Source of the DNA: Roseivivax sediminis
GTDB lineage: Bacteria; Pseudomonadota; Alphaproteobacteria; Rhodobacterales; Rhodobacteraceae
Reading direction: 5' to 3'
Assembly: GCF_900112685.1 (NCBI RefSeq)
Contig: NZ_FOMS01000001.1
Span: forward strand, 62,001 to 126,000
Length of the DNA stretch: 64,000 bases
This document shows, in pieces, positions 43,825-52,009 of this stretch. A program made the translations under genes and the position numbers. Below the pieces are notes generated by a model. It was not told where the DNA came from and made no database searches. It saw only the letters and a list, made by a program, of their open reading frames with translations. Position 1 is the first letter of the stretch. The number at the start of each line of letters is the position of its first letter.

Positions 43825-44420
43825 CCTTCGCCGCGGCGGTGTTCTTCCTGATCATCACGCCCGGACCGGGCGTTCTGTCGACGGCCGGCGTCGGCGCGGG
43901 CTACGGCTTCCGGCCCGGACTGGCCTACGTCGCCGGGCTGTTCATCGGGACCAACATCGTCGCGGCGGGGGTCATCACCGGCATCGCCGCAATCGTCCTG
44001 TCGGTGCCGTGGCTGCGTGCGCTGCTGATGGCCGCCTCGATCGGCTATCTGTGCTACCTCGCCGCGCGCATCGCCTTCGCCGGCGCCCGCGTCGCCTTCA
44101 TCGAGGCGAAGGCCCCGCCGGGCCTCCCTGCCGGAATCCTGCTGCAGGCGATCAACCCCAAGGCCTACGCGGTCAACACCACGCTGTTCGCCGGCTTTCC
44201 CTACGCGCCGCAGAACCTGGCGTTCGAGACCGCCTCCAAGCTCCTGATCGTGAACGCGATCTGGATCCCGATCCACCTCGCCTGGCTCTGGGCCGGCGCG
44301 TCGCTCCACCGGCTCGATCCGGGGGATGCGGCGCAGCGGCGGATCAACTATGCCATGGCGGCCTCGATGCTGGCGGTCGTGGCGCTTGCCATCCTTTCGG
44401 GCGCGCGCACCGCCGCGTGA
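43818..44420 (+). CDS. LysE/RhtB family exporter
   Basis: A 200-residue membrane protein with about six helices. The opening FLIITPGPGVLSTAGVGAGYGFRPGLAYVAGLFIG is the LysE/RhtB signature, and ILLQAINPKAYAVNTTLFAGF is its second repeat. It uses a GTG start inside the end of idnD. It probably exports an amino acid or small metabolite. Confidence 0.87.
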   Translation: MLTFAAAVFFLIITPGPGVLSTAGVGAGYGFRPGLAYVAGLFIGTNIVAAGVITGIAAIVLSVPWLRALLMAASIGYLCYLAARIAFAGARVAFIEAKAPPGLPAGILLQAINPKAYAVNTTLFAGFPYAPQNLAFETASKLLIVNAIWIPIHLAWLWAGASLHRLDPGDAAQRRINYAMAASMLAVVALAILSGARTAA

Positions 44421-44463
44421 CACCGCGCCCGCCCCATGTTTCGCTTTTCGCAAGGAGCCGAAA

Positions 44464-45378
44464 ATGAGCATATCCTACACCGGCATCTGGCCCGTCGCGC
44501 CGACCCCGTTCCACGAGGACGGCAGCCTCGACGAGGGCGGCATGAAGCGGGTGCTGGACCTGATGATCGACCAGGGGGTCGACGGGATCTGCATCCTCGC
44601 CAACTTCTCCGAACAATTCCTGATCACCGACGACGAACGGCGCACGCTCACGCGGCTCTGCCTCGAACACGTCGCGGGCCGCGTGCCGGTGATCGTCACG
44701 ATCAGCCACTATGCCACGCCGATCGTCGTCGCCCGCGCGCAGGAGGCCAAGGACCTCGGCGCCGCCATCGTGATGATGATGCCGCCCTATCATGGCGCCC
44801 TGATGAAGGGCACGGCCGAGCAGACCTTCGAACAGTTCCGGCAGGTGGGCGAGGTCGGCATCCCGATCATGCTGCAGGACGCGCCGCTGTCGGGCGTCGA
44901 TCTGCCGGTGCCGCTGCTGGTCAGGATGGCGCGCGAGATCGAGATGCTCAAGCTCTTCAAGATCGAATGCCCGCAGGCCGCCGCGAAGCTGCGCGCGCTG
45001 ATCGCCGCGGGCGGCGAGGCCATCGAGGGGCCGTTCGACGGCGAGGAGGCGATCACGCTTCTGGCGGATCTCGACGCCGGCTGCACCGGCACCATGACCT
45101 CGGCCATGATCCCCGACCTGATCGGCCCGGTCGTGAAGGATTTCCTTGCCGGCAACCGGCAGGCTGCGTTCGACGGCTATGCCCGCGTGCTGCCGGCGGT
45201 GAACCACGAGAACCGGCAATGCGGCTTCCGCTCCGCCAAGGCGGCGATGGTGGAAGGCGGCGTCATCGGCTCGGCCTTCTGCCGCCACCCGATCGCGCCC
45301 CTGCACCCGGACACGCACGGGATGCTGATGGAGCTGCTGCGCCCGCTCGACCCGCTCGTCTTGCGCTGGGGGAAATGA
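44464..45378 (+). CDS. DHDPS/NAL-family enzyme, 2-keto-3-deoxy-L-arabonate dehydratase-like
   Basis: A 304-residue class I aldolase-fold protein. The Schiff-base Lys166 lies in LFKIECPQA. The tyrosine of the usual YNxP motif is replaced by Gln in QDAP (138-141). The pattern MLQDAPLSGVDLPV, EGPFDGEEAITLLADL, NHENRQCG and the final LDPLVLRW resemble AraD of Azospirillum, which dehydrates L-2-keto-3-deoxyarabonate to alpha-ketoglutarate semialdehyde. The partner dehydratase may be the IlvD/Edd protein at 38481-40262. No semialdehyde dehydrogenase is in the window. Confidence 0.82.
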   Translation: MSISYTGIWPVAPTPFHEDGSLDEGGMKRVLDLMIDQGVDGICILANFSEQFLITDDERRTLTRLCLEHVAGRVPVIVTISHYATPIVVARAQEAKDLGAAIVMMMPPYHGALMKGTAEQTFEQFRQVGEVGIPIMLQDAPLSGVDLPVPLLVRMAREIEMLKLFKIECPQAAAKLRALIAAGGEAIEGPFDGEEAITLLADLDAGCTGTMTSAMIPDLIGPVVKDFLAGNRQAAFDGYARVLPAVNHENRQCGFRSAKAAMVEGGVIGSAFCRHPIAPLHPDTHGMLMELLRPLDPLVLRWGK

Positions 45379-46742
45379 TGGACCTCGGCGGACTTCAGAC
45401 GATCCTCGGCGACCGCCTCGTGACGAGCGAGGCGGACCGCACCCAGCACGGCCGGAACGAGACGTACTATCCCACCACCCCGCCCGACGCGGTGGCCTAT
45501 CCCGAGACCACCGAAGAGGTCTCAGCCATCCTCGCCCATTGTCACGCGCAGGGCATCCCGGTGACCGCCTGCGGCGCGGCAAGCTCCCTCGAAGGGCAGC
45601 ACCTCGCGATCCGCGGGGGGATCAGCCTCGACATGTCGCGCATGGCGCGGGTGCTGAGCGTCAACGCCGAGGATCTGACCTGCGAGGTGCAGCCCGGCCT
45701 CACCCGCAAGCGCCTGAACGAGGAGCTGCGGGACACCGGCCTCTTCTTCCCGGTCGATCCCGGCGCCGACGCCTCCATCGGCGGGATGGCGGCGACGCGG
45801 GCTTCGGGCACCACGGCCGTGCGTTACGGCACGATGCGCGACAACGTGCTCGCGCTCGAGGCGGTGATGGCGGACGGCACGGTGATCCGCACCGGATCGC
45901 GCGCGCGCAAGTCCTCCACCGGCTATGACCTGACGCACCTGCTGATCGGCTCCGAGGGCACGCTGGGAATCATCACCGCGCTCACCCTGCGCCTGTCGGG
46001 CATCCCGGAGGCGGTCACCGCCGCCACCTGCCGCTTTCCCTCCGTCGCCGCGGCAGTGGATTGCGTCATCCTGACGATCCAGTCGGGCCTGCCGGTCGCG
46101 CGGATCGAGCTTCTGGACGAGGTCATGGTGCGCGGCTTCAACCTGTATTCCGAGGCCGGCCTGCCGGAGCTGCCGCATCTCTTCCTCGAATTCCACGGCA
46201 CCCCCGCCGGCGTCGCCGAACAGGCCGAGACCTTCGCCGCGCTCGCCGCCGATTTCGGCGCGGAGGGTATCGCCACCGCTACCAAGGCAGAGGATCGCAC
46301 GAAGCTCTGGACGATGCGGCACGACGCGCATTACGCCTCGGCCGCGCTCGGTCCCGGCAAACGGATCTGCGCGACGGATGTATGCGTGCCGATCTCGCGG
46401 CTTGCGGGCGCCGTCGTCTGGGCGCAGGAGGAATGCGTGCGGCTGGACCTGACCTCGACCATCGTCGGCCATGTCGGCGACGGCAACTTCCATTGCGGGA
46501 TCTGCGTCGATCCCGATGACATGGGCGAAATGGCGCGGGTGGAGGACTTCACCCACCGGCTTGCCGAGAAGGCGCTGGCGCTCGGCGGCACAGTGTCGGG
46601 CGAGCACGGCATCGGCATCGGCAAGCAGGGCTTCATGGACGCCGAACACGGGCCCGCGGTGGCCTACATGCGCGCGGTCAAGACGGCGTTCGACCCGCGC
46701 GGCATCCTCAATCCGGGTAAACTTCTGCCGGAGGCACAATGA
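45375..46742 (+). CDS. FAD-linked oxidase, D-lactate/glycolate dehydrogenase-like
   Basis: A 455-residue PCMH-type flavoprotein. FAD-binding segments are PVTACGAASSLEGQHLA, FPVDPGADASIGGMAATRASGT and LIGSEGTLGIIT. The C-terminal cap has VGHVGDGNFHC (metal-binding His), EHGIGIGKQGF and the ending RGILNPGKLLP. Relatives oxidise D-2-hydroxyacids such as D-lactate or glycolate with a quinone or cytochrome acceptor. The ATG overlaps the preceding stop. The pathway could deliver glycolate or lactate as product. Confidence 0.9.
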   Translation: MMDLGGLQTILGDRLVTSEADRTQHGRNETYYPTTPPDAVAYPETTEEVSAILAHCHAQGIPVTACGAASSLEGQHLAIRGGISLDMSRMARVLSVNAEDLTCEVQPGLTRKRLNEELRDTGLFFPVDPGADASIGGMAATRASGTTAVRYGTMRDNVLALEAVMADGTVIRTGSRARKSSTGYDLTHLLIGSEGTLGIITALTLRLSGIPEAVTAATCRFPSVAAAVDCVILTIQSGLPVARIELLDEVMVRGFNLYSEAGLPELPHLFLEFHGTPAGVAEQAETFAALAADFGAEGIATATKAEDRTKLWTMRHDAHYASAALGPGKRICATDVCVPISRLAGAVVWAQEECVRLDLTSTIVGHVGDGNFHCGICVDPDDMGEMARVEDFTHRLAEKALALGGTVSGEHGIGIGKQGFMDAEHGPAVAYMRAVKTAFDPRGILNPGKLLPEAQ

Positions 46743-47656
46743 CCCAATCCTTCCTCGCCGTCGGCGAATGCATGGTCGAGATGGCCCAGACCGAGGGCGG
46801 ACTCTACCGCCGCGGCTTTGCCGGCGACACGTTCAACACCGCCTGGTACGCACGTCGCCTGCTGCCGGGCGACTGGTCCGTCGCCTATGGCAGCGCAATC
46901 GGCACCGACGCGATCTCCGACGAGATGGCGGCCTTCTTCGAGGCCGAGGGCCTCGATATCTCCGCGCTGGCGCGGATCGAGGGGCGCTCGCCCGGGCTCT
47001 ACATGATCTCGCTCGACCGGGGGGAGCGCAGCTTTTCCTACTGGCGCTCGCACTCGGCCGCGCGGCTTCTGGCGGACGACGCGGAGCGGCTTCAGGGCAT
47101 GCTGGAGGACCGCGACGTCGTCCATTTCTCGGGCATCACGCTGGCGATCCTCGCGCCCGAGGCGCGCATCCGTCTGTGCAACGCGCTGCGCGAGGCGCGG
47201 GCGCGCGGGGCGCGGGTGTGCTTCGACACCAACCTGCGCCCGCGCCTGTGGGAAGGCGCCGAAGCTATGCGCCAAGGCATCCTGATGGGCGCGGCGGCCG
47301 CCGACATCGTGCTGCCCAGCTTTGACGAGGATTCGGAGCTCTTCGGAGACGCCGCCGCCGACGACACCATAACGCGCTACAGCGGCCAGGGCGCGCAGGA
47401 GGTCGTTGTCAAGGACGGCGCCGGGGCGCTGACGATCTGGACGGAGGAGGGCGGTAAGACGGTGCTCAGCCCCGAGCCGGTGGAACCGGTGGATACCACC
47501 GCCGCGGGAGACAGCTTCGCCGCCGGCTGGCTCGCCGCACGCGCGATGGGCGAAGGCCCCGAGGAGGCCGGGCGCCGGGCGATGGCGCTGGCGGCCAAGG
47601 TCATCGGCGCGCACGGCGCGCTGGTGCCCCAGATCTTCGAAGGAGGCGAGGCATGA
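46739..47656 (+). CDS. kdgK: PfkB-type sugar kinase, 2-keto-3-deoxygluconate kinase-like
   Basis: A 305-residue ribokinase-fold kinase. GECMVEMA at the N-terminus, RRGFAGDTFNTAWYARR, FDTNLRPRLW and the ATP/base motif DTTAAGDSFAAGWLA are present. The residues after GDTFNTA and the DTNLR segment match KdgK, which makes 2-keto-3-deoxy-6-phosphogluconate for the Entner-Doudoroff aldolase. It overlaps both neighbours by 4 bases. Confidence 0.88.
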   Translation: MTQSFLAVGECMVEMAQTEGGLYRRGFAGDTFNTAWYARRLLPGDWSVAYGSAIGTDAISDEMAAFFEAEGLDISALARIEGRSPGLYMISLDRGERSFSYWRSHSAARLLADDAERLQGMLEDRDVVHFSGITLAILAPEARIRLCNALREARARGARVCFDTNLRPRLWEGAEAMRQGILMGAAAADIVLPSFDEDSELFGDAAADDTITRYSGQGAQEVVVKDGAGALTIWTEEGGKTVLSPEPVEPVDTTAAGDSFAAGWLAARAMGEGPEEAGRRAMALAAKVIGAHGALVPQIFEGGEA

Positions 47657-48618
47657 ACGTAGTGATCATCGGCGGCGGCGGCGTCGTCGGCCAAAAGCTT
47701 GCCCGTGCGCTTGTCGCGCGGGGCCACCTACTCGGGCGGGACATCGCCAAGATCACCCTAGCCGACATCGCCGCGCCTGCCCTGCCCGAGAGCGGCGTGC
47801 CGGTGGAGGCCGTCACCTGCGACATCTCCGATCGGGCCTCCGTCGCCGCCTGCCTCGGCCCGGAGGTGGACGTGATCTACCACCTCGCCGCCATCGTGTC
47901 GGCCCACGCCGAGGAAGACGTGGACGCCGGCTACCGCATCAACCTTGCGGGCACGATGAACGTGTTGGAGCGGGCCCGCGCGCTCGGCACGCGGCCCGTG
48001 GTGGTGTTCTCGTCCTCGATCGCGGTCTATGGCGGCGAGGTTCCGGACCCGATCACCGACCATTCGGCGCTGAACCCGCAGACGTCCTACGGCGCGCAGA
48101 AGGCGATGGGCGAGCTTCTGGTGACGGATTATTCGCGCAAGGGCTTCATCGACGGACGCGCCTTCCGGCTGCCGACAATCTCCGTCCGACCGGGCAAGCC
48201 CAACCGGGCGGCGTCGTCCTTCATGTCCTCGATCCTGCGCGAGCCGCTGAACGGGCAGGAGGCGGTATGTCCGGTCGATGACGATTTCCGGCACTACTAC
48301 CTCAGCCCCCGGCTTTGCGTGGAGAACCTGATCCGCGGTGCGGAGATCGAGGAGGCGGCGCTGGGACAGAACCGCGCGATGCAGATGCCGGGGCGCACCT
48401 GGACGATCCGCGAGGTCGTCGATGCCATGACCGCCGTCGCCGGCCCCGAGCCGGCGAAGCTGATCCGCTGGGAAAAACAGCCGGAGATCCGCCGGATCGT
48501 CACCGGCTGGCGCTACGACATCCAGGCGCGCAAGGCTCTGTCGCTCGGTCTGAAGGCCGACGAGAGCTTCAAGGACAACGTCCGGTATTACCTCGAGGAC
48601 GACAAGCCCGGCAGATAG
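47653..48618 (+). CDS. denD: NAD-dependent epimerase/dehydratase family, D-erythronate dehydrogenase-like
   Basis: A 321-residue extended SDR. The cofactor loop is VIIGGGGVVGQKLARAL, catalytic Ser is in FSSSIAVYGG and Tyr/Lys in TSYGAQK. The segments RLPTISVRPGKPNRAASSFMSSILREPL and CPVDDDFRHYYLSPRLCVENL are typical of DenD, which oxidises D-erythronate to 2-oxo-tetronate. It is the last gene of the idnD operon. A GAAA-loop hairpin overlaps its stop codon. Confidence 0.82.
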   Translation: MNVVIIGGGGVVGQKLARALVARGHLLGRDIAKITLADIAAPALPESGVPVEAVTCDISDRASVAACLGPEVDVIYHLAAIVSAHAEEDVDAGYRINLAGTMNVLERARALGTRPVVVFSSSIAVYGGEVPDPITDHSALNPQTSYGAQKAMGELLVTDYSRKGFIDGRAFRLPTISVRPGKPNRAASSFMSSILREPLNGQEAVCPVDDDFRHYYLSPRLCVENLIRGAEIEEAALGQNRAMQMPGRTWTIREVVDAMTAVAGPEPAKLIRWEKQPEIRRIVTGWRYDIQARKALSLGLKADESFKDNVRYYLEDDKPGR

Positions 48619-48633
48619 GGCGAAAGCCCTATC
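48614..48633 (+). terminator. hairpin at the end of the idnD-denD operon
   Basis: An 8-bp perfect stem GATAGGGC / GCCCTATC closed by a GAAA tetraloop overlaps the denD stop codon. A second GC hairpin (CGGGCC 48677-48682 / GGCCCG 48689-48694) follows before the convergent gene. Confidence 0.6.
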
Positions 48634-48716
48634 CGTCCGAGCCCGGAAAAGATGGCCCGAACAGTACCGAAGGTGCCGGGCCAGCGCCGGCCCGTCCTGC
48701 GCTAGCGGATGCCGCC

Positions 48717-49655
48717 TCAGTTCACCGGCGTCAGCAGCGCATTCCCGGTCAGAAACGCGGAGATGTTGTCGCGCTGAAGCTGCGCCATCGCCCCTCGCGT
48801 CGCCACCGATCCCGACCCCTGGTGCGGCTGGATAACCACCGACGGGATCTTGTAGAAGCGCGGGTCGATATCGGGCTCGCCCCGGAACACGTCGAGCCCC
48901 GCGCCCCCCAGCGCGCCGCTTTCCAGCGCATCGAGCAGCGCGCCCTCATCCACCGTCGTTCCGCGCGAGATGTTGACGAGCACGCCTTCCGGGCCCAGCG
49001 CCTCGATCACCTCCTTCGACACGTAATTCTCCGTCTCAGCCCCTCCGACCAGCGCGATGAAGAGCGAATCGACCGCGCCCGCCAGCGACACCGGATCGGC
49101 GTGGTAGGTCCAGCCGGGCGTGTCCTTCTCGCTGCGCGAATGGTAGTGAATCTCCATCTTGAAGGCCGAAAGGCGGTCCGCGATCTCGCGCCCGATGCGG
49201 CCGAGCCCGAGGATGCCGGCCGTGCCGCCGCTTGCCTTGGTGTTCAGACGGTATTCGCCCTTTTCCTTCCAGTTGCCCTCGCGCGCCCAGCGGCTGGCCT
49301 GTTCCATCTCGCGCCGCTGCATCAGCCACATCGCGACGGCAAGGTCGGCAACGTCGTCGTTCAGCACGTCCGGCGTGTTGGTCACGCGGATTCCGCGCTC
49401 CGTCGCCGCGTCCACGTCGATCGCGTCGTAGCCGACCCCGTAATTGGCGATGACGCCGAGGTTCGGCAGCAGGTCCATCATCTCGCCGTCGAAGGGCAGA
49501 TGGCCCTTGTAGGCCACCGCACGCACGAGATCGCGCTCGCCTGCGTCGACGCGCGCCAGTTCGGAGATCTTGTCGAGATGCAGCGGGTCGAACGCGGCCG
49601 TGAGGTCCTCCCGCTCGTGGGGCTTGTAGTTGCCGATGGCCGCGGTGTCGGTCAT
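48717..49655 (-). CDS. D-isomer 2-hydroxyacid dehydrogenase (glyoxylate/hydroxypyruvate reductase-like)
   Basis: A 312-residue enzyme: cofactor loop GILGLGRIGREIA, catalytic Arg in NISRGT, Glu in GEPDID and His in QPHQGSGS. The usual GAP/PHIGSAT is altered to PHQGSGS, as in several alphaproteobacterial hydroxypyruvate reductases. It would link 2-oxo acids made by the isomerase upstream to hydroxyacids. Operator site 5 lies 19 bases before the ATG, in a position to block initiation. Confidence 0.9.
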   Translation of the reverse strand: MTDTAAIGNYKPHEREDLTAAFDPLHLDKISELARVDAGERDLVRAVAYKGHLPFDGEMMDLLPNLGVIANYGVGYDAIDVDAATERGIRVTNTPDVLNDDVADLAVAMWLMQRREMEQASRWAREGNWKEKGEYRLNTKASGGTAGILGLGRIGREIADRLSAFKMEIHYHSRSEKDTPGWTYHADPVSLAGAVDSLFIALVGGAETENYVSKEVIEALGPEGVLVNISRGTTVDEGALLDALESGALGGAGLDVFRGEPDIDPRFYKIPSVVIQPHQGSGSVATRGAMAQLQRDNISAFLTGNALLTPVN

Positions 49656-49673
49656 GTGGGGTCCTTTCCGGAA

Positions 49674-49687
49674 AATGGTATACCAAA
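49674..49687. promoter_or_regulatory. GntR-type operator, site 5
   Basis: AATGGTATACCAAA with core TGGTATACCA (49676-49685), between the leftward isomerase gene and the hydroxyacid dehydrogenase gene. Identical over 17 bases to site 4. Confidence 0.8.
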
Positions 49688-49711
49688 CGATGCCGGTGCG
49701 CCGCGCGGGTG

Positions 49712-50497
49712 TCAACGCAAGGCGCGCATCCAGCCGAGCGTGGCCTCGGTCGGGCCACCCGGCCGGTACTCCGCCCCGACCGGCCGCGTCCAGCCGAGCC
49801 GGGCCAAAAGCGCGAAGACATGGGCATAGTCGAGTTCGCCGGTATCGGGCGGCCCCCGGTCCGGCGCCCCGGCGATCTGGATATGTCCGATCCGGGGCAA
49901 GAGCGCCTCCAGCCGGCGCGACACGTCTCCTTCGGTCCGCTGGACGTGGTAGCAATCGAACATCAGCCCGAGATTGGGCCGGTCGATCGCGTCCATGACC
50001 TCCGTCGCCTGCGCGGTGGTGCCCAGGAAATAGCCCGGCGCGTCGAAGCGGTTGAGCGGCTCGATCAGGATCATCACGCCCTGCCCCGCCGCACGGTCGC
50101 AGGCATGGGCGATATTGGCCACGAATGCGTCCCGCGCCGCCGCGCCCGAGGCCGTGCCGGCCATGACGTGCACCGCGCCCGCGCCGATCCGCGCGGCGTA
50201 GTCCAGCGCTTCGCCTATGTCCGCGCGCGCCTCCGCCTCACGGCCCGGCAGCGCGGCGAGCCCCGACTCCCCCGGTGCCCCCCGCCGCGTGTTGAGACCG
50301 AGCATCGGCAGGCCGGTTTCCTCCAGCGCGGCGCGCACCTGCGCGGCGTCAACATCGTAGGGCCAGTGGCATTCGACCGCGTCGAACCCCGCGGCGGCCG
50401 CGGCCCGGATCGCGTCGGGCAGCGTCAGCTCCGTCCAGAGAAACCCAAGGTTGGCAGAGAGCTTCACCGGCAGATCACTTCGCGCCGCGTCCGGCAT
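49712..50497 (-). CDS. hydroxypyruvate isomerase / 2-oxo-tetronate isomerase-like TIM barrel
   Basis: A 261-residue xylose-isomerase-like TIM barrel. Hyi/OtnI features are KLSANLGFLWTELTLPDAIRAAAAAGFDAVECHWPYD, the metal-binding Glu in ILIEPLNRFDAPGYFL, MFDCYHVQRTEGD and GHIQIAGAPDRG. With the DenD-like enzyme it fits the route D-erythronate, 2-oxo-tetronate, 3-oxo-tetronate. The matching OtnK/OtnC genes are not in the window, so hydroxypyruvate isomerase is an alternative. Confidence 0.85.
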   Translation of the reverse strand: MPDAARSDLPVKLSANLGFLWTELTLPDAIRAAAAAGFDAVECHWPYDVDAAQVRAALEETGLPMLGLNTRRGAPGESGLAALPGREAEARADIGEALDYAARIGAGAVHVMAGTASGAAARDAFVANIAHACDRAAGQGVMILIEPLNRFDAPGYFLGTTAQATEVMDAIDRPNLGLMFDCYHVQRTEGDVSRRLEALLPRIGHIQIAGAPDRGPPDTGELDYAHVFALLARLGWTRPVGAEYRPGGPTEATLGWMRALR

Positions 50498-50618
50498 GTC
50501 GTCCTCCCGCCTCCGCCTTCGTCCCGCGAGCGGTAGCCAGTGCCGCGCGGCGGGGTCAAGCGCGATTGCCCGGCCTTTGCCACGCGGCTAAGAGGGGCGG
50601 GCAAGACACGAGGCGCCC

Positions 50619-51056
50619 ATGCAGACGATCCTGATCCTGAACGGTCCGAACCTGAACCTTCTCGGCAAGCGCCAGCCGGAGATCTACGGCAGTGAGACGC
50701 TCGCCGACGTGGAGGCGCGGTGCCGTGCCATCTGCCCCGCCGGCATCGACATCGAAGTGCAGCAGTCGAACCACGAGGGCCAGATCATCGATTGGATCCA
50801 CGCGGCCCGCGAGAGTGCGGCCGGGATCGTCATCAACCCCGCCGCCTTCACCCACACCTCCGTGGCGATCCTCGACGCGCTCAACACATTCGAGGGTCCG
50901 GTGATCGAGGTGCACATCTCCAACGTGCACAAGCGCGAGAGCTTCCGGCACCATTCCTACGTGTCGCTGCGGGCGGACGGCGTGATCGCGGGGCTCGGCA
51001 TCGAGGGATACGTCGCCGCCACGCGCCGGATTTGCACCCTGCTCGCGAGCGGATGA
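50619..51056 (+). CDS. aroQ: type II 3-dehydroquinate dehydratase
   Basis: A 145-residue shikimate-pathway enzyme: [17 protein letters not shown] with the catalytic Arg and Tyr of the flexible loop, [26 protein letters not shown] and the late [18 protein letters not shown] with catalytic His. Length matches dodecameric type II enzymes. It is a housekeeping gene at the border of the sugar-acid island. Confidence 0.96.
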   Translation: MQTILILNGPNLNLLGKRQPEIYGSETLADVEARCRAICPAGIDIEVQQSNHEGQIIDWIHAARESAAGIVINPAAFTHTSVAILDALNTFEGPVIEVHISNVHKRESFRHHSYVSLRADGVIAGLGIEGYVAATRRICTLLASG

Positions 51057-51113
51057 CGCCAACCCGCGTGCCTGCCCGCACCGGACCGCTTCGCACCTCT
51101 TTAGACGGAGCTG

Positions 51114-51977
51114 CTACCGTAGCACCGCTCTGGCCCCCTCTGCCCAGCCGGCCTCCGCGCGCATCGCTTCGGGTCCGCCGTCGCGGGCGGTCCAGAGGGC
51201 CTGCCGACCGTCCTCCACCTGCGCCGCATTGAGGTGGAAGGCGCCTCCGGTGTCGGTCAGCGGCGACATCCCACGGAACGAAAGCCGGTCGGGCGCCCGC
51301 CCCGCCAGGTCGCCGGCGAACATCAGCAGCAGCGCGGCCTGCATCGGGCCGTGCACCACCAGCCCGTCATAGCCTTCGCTCCGCACCGCGTGATCGCGAT
51401 CATAATGGATGCGATGCCCGTTGAAGGTCATCGCCGAGTAGCGGAACAGCAGGGTGCTCGACGGCTCCACGCGTCGGCGATGCTTTCCGGGCGGCGCAGC
51501 GGCGGGCGCCGCGCCGCCCGCTCCGCCGGCGGCGCGGTAGACAAGATCCTGCCGCTCGGTGACGCGCGTCTGCCCCGCGACGGTGATCTCATGCGCCACG
51601 GTCACGAACCAGAGCGTGCCGGAACGTCCCTCCTTCCGTGCGATATCGGCGATGCGCGACGTCCGGCACACCCTGTCGCCGACGCGCAGATCGCCGTGGA
51701 ACGTCACCTCGCCGCCGGCCCACATGCGGCGCGGCAGCGGCACCGGCGGCAGGAAGGTTCCGAGCGCCGGGTGCCCGTCTTCGCCCAGCGCGGACATCGG
51801 CGCCACGGGCTGGGCCAGGCACCAGTGGATCAGGCGCGGCGCGGCGGCGCCGGGCGCCGGCGGATCGCCGGGACGCTCGAAGGTCATGTGATACCGGGTC
51901 GCGAGGCGGTGCGAGAGCACCTCCTCGGCGCTGTCCTTGCGGCCGATCCACTCCGCAAGGTCATCCGCGTCGGTCAT
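51114..51977 (-). CDS. FAS1-like / MaoC-type hot-dog hydratase
   Basis: A 287-residue protein with two hot-dog halves. The C-terminal half carries the hydratase-2 type motif YSAMTFNGHRIHYDRDHA followed by GLVVHGPMQAALL. The N-terminal half has MWAGGEVTFHGDLRVGDRV. Relatives include HTD2-type dehydratases and mesaconyl-C4-CoA hydratase. GGAGGAGGAC precedes the ATG. It lies 32 bases downstream of the CoA-transferase gene and is likely to hydrate the unsaturated CoA ester made by the acyl-CoA dehydrogenase. Confidence 0.85.
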   Translation of the reverse strand: MTDADDLAEWIGRKDSAEEVLSHRLATRYHMTFERPGDPPAPGAAAPRLIHWCLAQPVAPMSALGEDGHPALGTFLPPVPLPRRMWAGGEVTFHGDLRVGDRVCRTSRIADIARKEGRSGTLWFVTVAHEITVAGQTRVTERQDLVYRAAGGAGGAAPAAAPPGKHRRRVEPSSTLLFRYSAMTFNGHRIHYDRDHAVRSEGYDGLVVHGPMQAALLLMFAGDLAGRAPDRLSFRGMSPLTDTGGAFHLNAAQVEDGRQALWTARDGGPEAMRAEAGWAEGARAVLR

Positions 51978-52009
51978 GCCGTCCTCCTCCTCCGAAGCTC
52001 GATGCTGCC

